Shown here: positions 21,822 to 24,584 of the stretch, piece by piece | Layout: each line of letters begins with the position of its first letter | Numbering within the stretch: position 1 is the stretch's first letter | From: CAYLPT01 sp964385645 | GTDB taxonomy: Bacteria; Armatimonadota; Hebobacteria; Hebobacterales; Hebobacteraceae | Reading direction: 5' to 3' | Length of the DNA: 24,584 bases | Assembly (NCBI GenBank): GCA_964385645.1 | Contig: CAYLPT010000145.1 | Coordinates: 1-24,584, forward strand | Program-made: the position numbers and the translations under genes | The notes under the pieces: generated by a model | Told to the model about the DNA's origin: nothing | The model's input: the letters and a program-made list of their open reading frames with translations, nothing else | Databases searched by the model: none

Positions 21822-23210
21822 ATGTCCGGCCTGTTCGGCATCATCAACCTGGGCCTGAGCGCGCTGACCGCGCACCGCAAGGCGCTCGCCGTGCACAGCC
21901 ACAACCTGGCCAACGCCAGCGCGCCGGGCTACAGTCGGCAGGAGGCGGTGCTGCTCGCGAACCCGCCTCTCCCGCGCGCTGGCGCCGCGGAGGCGCTGGT
22001 GGGGGGGCAGTACGGCACGGGGGTGCGGGTGGACACGGTGCGGCGGGTGCACGAGTCGTTCCTCGCGCTGCAGGCGCGGACGTTCCACGCTACCCAGGGC
22101 CGTTGGAGCGCGGGCGCGCTCCCGCTGCGGGAGGCCGAATCGGTGCTCGCGCCCGCGCCAGGGCAGGACCTCAGCGCCCTGCTGGACAGCCTCTGGGACG
22201 CCTGGGAGAGCGTCGCCAACCGGCCGGAGGACATGGGCCTGCGGGCAGTGCTGAGGGAGAACGCGGCCGCGCTGGCGAGCACACTGCGGGAGAGCGCCGA
22301 CCGCCTGCACACCATCCGCGCCTCGATGGACACGGGCATCCGGGCGCGGGTGGAGGAGGTGAACCGGCTGGCCGGGCAGATCGCCGAGCACAACCGCCAG
22401 ATCCAGACCGCGCAGGCGGAGGGCCGCGCGGCGAACGACCTGCTCGACGCGCGCGAGCGGCTGCTCGACCGGCTCTCGGGCCTGTGCGGCGCGCTGCCCC
22501 TCAACAGCGAGGGCGGCCACCTGATCGTGTACCTGGACGGCCGTCCCCTGATCCAGGGCGGTGTGGCGCACTCGCTGACGCTCTCGGCCGGGGAGGCGGG
22601 CGTGCGAATCACCACCTCGTTCGACGGGCGCAGCGTGTCGGTCAGCAGCGGCGAGGTGGGCGGCCTCCTGCACGCGCGGGATGTCCTCATCCCCGGCTAT
22701 GTGGAGGCCCTCGACGGGATCGCCGCGACGCTGATCGCCGAGGTGAACGCGCGCCACCAGGGGGGCTTCGGGCTCGATGGAGAGACCGGGCGCGACTTCT
22801 TCGTCGCCGGCGGGGGCGCGGGCGACATCGCGCTCTCGCCCGAGGTGCTGGCGGATGTGCGCGCGATCGCCGCCGCCGGCAGCGATGCCCCGGGCGACGG
22901 CTCGGCGGCCCGCGATATCGCGAAGCTGCGCACGGCGGCGGTGCTGGCCGGCGGCACATTGGGGCAGGCGGCCCAGGCGCTGCTGGGCCGGATCGGGGAT
23001 GACCTGGCCCGGCACACGCACGCCGCGGCGGCCGCCGAGGCGGCCCTGGACCAGATCGAGCAGCAGCGCCAGTCCGTCTCGGGGGTGTCCATAGACGAGG
23101 AGCTGGCCTACCTGACGCTGTCGCAGCGGGCCTATGAGGCGGCGGCGCGGGTGGTCACCGCGGCGGACGAGATGCTGGCCGTGATCATCGAGCGCATGGG
23201 GGCGCGGTGA
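21822..23210 (+). CDS. flgK: Hook-filament junction protein FlgK
   Basis: A 462-residue FlgK (HAP1), the first hook-filament junction zone. N terminus GIINLGLSALTAHRKALAVH followed by SHNLANASAPGYSRQEAVLL, the FlgK form of the rod/hook motif. Mid region: LLDSLWDAWESVANRPEDMG, VEEVNRLAGQIAEHNRQIQ and ANDLLDARERLLDRLSGLCG, all characteristic. C terminus: GVSIDEELAYLTLSQRAYEA, AARVVTAADEMLAVIIERMG. Length is near the short end for the family (many are 450-650). ATG follows AGGAG by five bases. It overlaps flgL. Confidence 0.97.
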   Translation: MSGLFGIINLGLSALTAHRKALAVHSHNLANASAPGYSRQEAVLLANPPLPRAGAAEALVGGQYGTGVRVDTVRRVHESFLALQARTFHATQGRWSAGALPLREAESVLAPAPGQDLSALLDSLWDAWESVANRPEDMGLRAVLRENAAALASTLRESADRLHTIRASMDTGIRARVEEVNRLAGQIAEHNRQIQTAQAEGRAANDLLDARERLLDRLSGLCGALPLNSEGGHLIVYLDGRPLIQGGVAHSLTLSAGEAGVRITTSFDGRSVSVSSGEVGGLLHARDVLIPGYVEALDGIAATLIAEVNARHQGGFGLDGETGRDFFVAGGGAGDIALSPEVLADVRAIAAAGSDAPGDGSAARDIAKLRTAAVLAGGTLGQAAQALLGRIGDDLARHTHAAAAAEAALDQIEQQRQSVSGVSIDEELAYLTLSQRAYEAAARVVTAADEMLAVIIERMGAR

Positions 23211-24115
23211 TGAGGATCTCGGACGCGATGATCGCCTCCGCGGTGGTGCAAGGGATGGCGCGGGCGAGCGAGCGACTGTTCAGGGCCCAGGAGCAGGTCG
23301 CCTCCGGGCTGGCGTTCGCGCGGCCCTCGCAGGATCCCGGGGGCGCAATGCGCGCGGCCGCGCTGCGCAGCGGCGTCGCTGAGCTCTCCCGCTACCAGCG
23401 GAACTGCGACGACGCGCTCACGCGGCTGCGCTTGGGAGAGCTGGCGCTCGCCAACATCTCCGGCTCGCTGCGGGAGGCCCGCGACGCCGCGCTCAGCATG
23501 TCCCCCTTCGACCAGGCGGCGAACGAGGCGCTGGCCGACAAGGTGCGTGAGATCGCGGCGGCCGTCGTCGGCCAGGCGAGCTTAGCCAGCGAGGGCGCCT
23601 ACCTGTTCGCGGGCTACCAGACCCTGGCCCCGCCCCTGGCCCCGAACCCGGGGGGCGTCCCACCTTATCTCTACCAGGGTGACCGGGGACATGTCGCCCT
23701 GCCCTTGGCCCGCGGCGTCTCGGTGGTGGCCAGCCTGGACGCGGCGGAGATCCTGAACATGGACGGCGCCGCCGACCCGGCGCGGGAGGACGCGCTGGAG
23801 ACCCTGCGACAACTCGAGGCCGCGCTCCGCGCGGGCGACCGCGAGGCGGTCGAGAGCGCCCTGTCGGCGGTGACCTGGCATCTCGAGCACGTGCTGGCGC
23901 TGCGGGGCCAGACCGGCGCTCGGCTCCAGCACGTGGAACTCGCCCGGGGCCGGCTCGATGAGGGGCTGCGAACGATGCAAACGCTGCTCTCCCGCCTCCA
24001 GGACGCAGACATCACGAGGGCGGTCGTTGAGCTGCGGGCCCACGAGGTCGCCTATCAGGCCGCCGCCGCAGCCGCCTCCGCGCTGCACCGGGCGAGCCTG
24101 CTCCAGTACTTCTAG
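23210..24115 (+). CDS. flgL: Hook-filament junction protein FlgL
   Basis: A 301-residue FlgL (HAP3), the second junction zone below the filament. N terminus MRISDAMIASAVVQGMARAS, then ERLFRAQEQVASGLAFARPS and QDPGGAMRAAALRS, the flagellin-like helix with the FlgL pattern. Further: LADKVREIAAAVVGQASLAS and EGAYLFAGYQT, the mark that separates FlgL from flagellin. C terminus: LQDADITRAVVELRAHEVAY with QAAAAAASALHRASLLQYF. The ATG at 23210 overlaps the flgK stop; a GTG at 23207 is also in frame. Confidence 0.97.
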   Translation: MRISDAMIASAVVQGMARASERLFRAQEQVASGLAFARPSQDPGGAMRAAALRSGVAELSRYQRNCDDALTRLRLGELALANISGSLREARDAALSMSPFDQAANEALADKVREIAAAVVGQASLASEGAYLFAGYQTLAPPLAPNPGGVPPYLYQGDRGHVALPLARGVSVVASLDAAEILNMDGAADPAREDALETLRQLEAALRAGDREAVESALSAVTWHLEHVLALRGQTGARLQHVELARGRLDEGLRTMQTLLSRLQDADITRAVVELRAHEVAYQAAAAAASALHRASLLQYF

Positions 24116-24155
24116 CCGCCTCTGGCCGCCCACACACCACCACCCGATCCCCACC

Positions 24156-24584
24156 GTGCGCATCAGAACCCTCAAGTTCGGCGAAGTTGACGTGCCCGAG
24201 GAGCGGCTGGTGCAGTTCCCCGACGGCATCCCGGGCTTCCCTCACCTTGGGCGGTGCTGCCTGCTGCCGCAGGAGGCGGCGCCAGGGCTCCGCTGGCTCC
24301 AGTCCGTGGACGACCCGGCCCTGGTGTTCCTCACCCTGGAGCCGCACCTGGTGTTCCCCGACTACCACATCGAACTGCCGGAGGCCGACGCTGTCGCACT
24401 CGGGCTGACCGATCCCTGCCAGGCGGCCGTGCTCGCCATGGTGACCATCTCCGCCGACGGCTCGGCGATCAGCGCCAACCTGGCTGCGCCGATCATCATC
24501 AACACGCAGACGCAACTCGCCAGGCAGGTGATCATGGATGGGGATGGCTATCCGGTCAGGCAGCCGATAGGCTGGGGCGAGGGT
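24156..24584 (+). CDS. fliW: Flagellar assembly factor FliW, cut by the right edge
   Basis: A GTG at 24156 opens 143 codons that reach the window end without a stop. The sequence begins VRIRTLKFGEVDVPEERLVQ and FPDGIPGFPHLGRCCLLPQE, continues LRWLQSVDDPALVFLTLEPH, and ends NLAAPIIINTQTQLARQVIM with DGDGYPVRQP, the full FliW pattern, so only a few residues are missing. FliW binds flagellin and the RNA-binding protein CsrA, coupling flagellin synthesis to secretion. csrA often follows it and may lie just outside. The 40-base gap after flgL is C/A-rich and has no Shine-Dalgarno sequence, which is unusual here. Confidence 0.94.
   Translation, partial: MRIRTLKFGEVDVPEERLVQFPDGIPGFPHLGRCCLLPQEAAPGLRWLQSVDDPALVFLTLEPHLVFPDYHIELPEADAVALGLTDPCQAAVLAMVTISADGSAISANLAAPIIINTQTQLARQVIMDGDGYPVRQPIGWGEG

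Noticed and set aside
24556..24572. GCCGATAG near the right edge, like a sigma28 -10 element
   Set aside because: No TAAA-like element at the proper distance upstream and it is inside fliW.
1..24584. CRISPR arrays, tRNA or rRNA genes, insertion sequences
   Set aside because: No regularly spaced repeats, no tRNA or rRNA-like segments and no transposase motifs were seen on either strand.

Overview
The window is a very GC-rich bacterial segment dominated by one long co-directional flagellar locus. From about 5057 to the right edge, 26 genes lie on the + strand, most of them overlapping or only a few bases apart: a small MerR-type regulator, flgB, flgC, fliE, fliF, fliH, fliI, fliJ, a lytic transglycosylase, fliK, flgD, flgE, flbD, motA, motB, flgF, flgG, flgA, flgH, flgI, flgJ (rod-binding domain only), flgM, flgN, flgK, flgL and the 5' part of fliW. 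FlgH (L ring), FlgI (P ring) and FlgA mean the cell has an outer membrane and a periplasm. FlbD/SwrD and FliW are more typical of Firmicutes, Thermotogae, spirochaetes and other non-proteobacterial lineages. A diderm, GC-rich, deep-branching phylum (Armatimonadota would fit) is my guess, but the window holds no rRNA or other marker to settle it.

Left of the flagellar block (1-5056) is a mixed accessory region: an unrecognised gene running off the left edge on the - strand, a YjbQ-family enzyme, a multi-spanning GT39-like membrane protein, a - strand protein joining an SH3-like domain to a MEDS (DcmR-type) sensory domain, a 449-base non-coding stretch with possible RNA hairpins, an unrecognised coiled-coil protein, and a small one-helix membrane protein facing it tail to tail.

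The flagellar genes follow assembly order. Rod and MS ring with export ATPase parts come first (flgB to fliJ). Hook-length control, hook cap, hook and stator follow (fliK to motB). Distal rod, P and L rings, anti-sigma factor, chaperone and hook-filament junction come last (flgF to flgL), then fliW, the regulator that normally works with CsrA and flagellin. The two largest gaps inside the block (before fliK and before flgF) each hold a GC-rich hairpin and a sigma28/sigmaD-like promoter motif, TAAAG and CGATAC, at exactly the same separation. This splits the block into three likely transcription units. fliG is absent from its usual place between fliF and fliH; fliM, fliN, fliP, fliQ, fliR, flhA, flhB, the sigma28 gene and flagellin are not in the window.

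The most unusual sequence features are the paired sigma28-like promoters in front of hook and rod genes, a 44-base palindromic repeat present twice in frame inside fliK, the missing fliG, the single-domain MerR protein heading the flagellar operon, and the MEDS/coiled-coil/membrane-protein group next to it.
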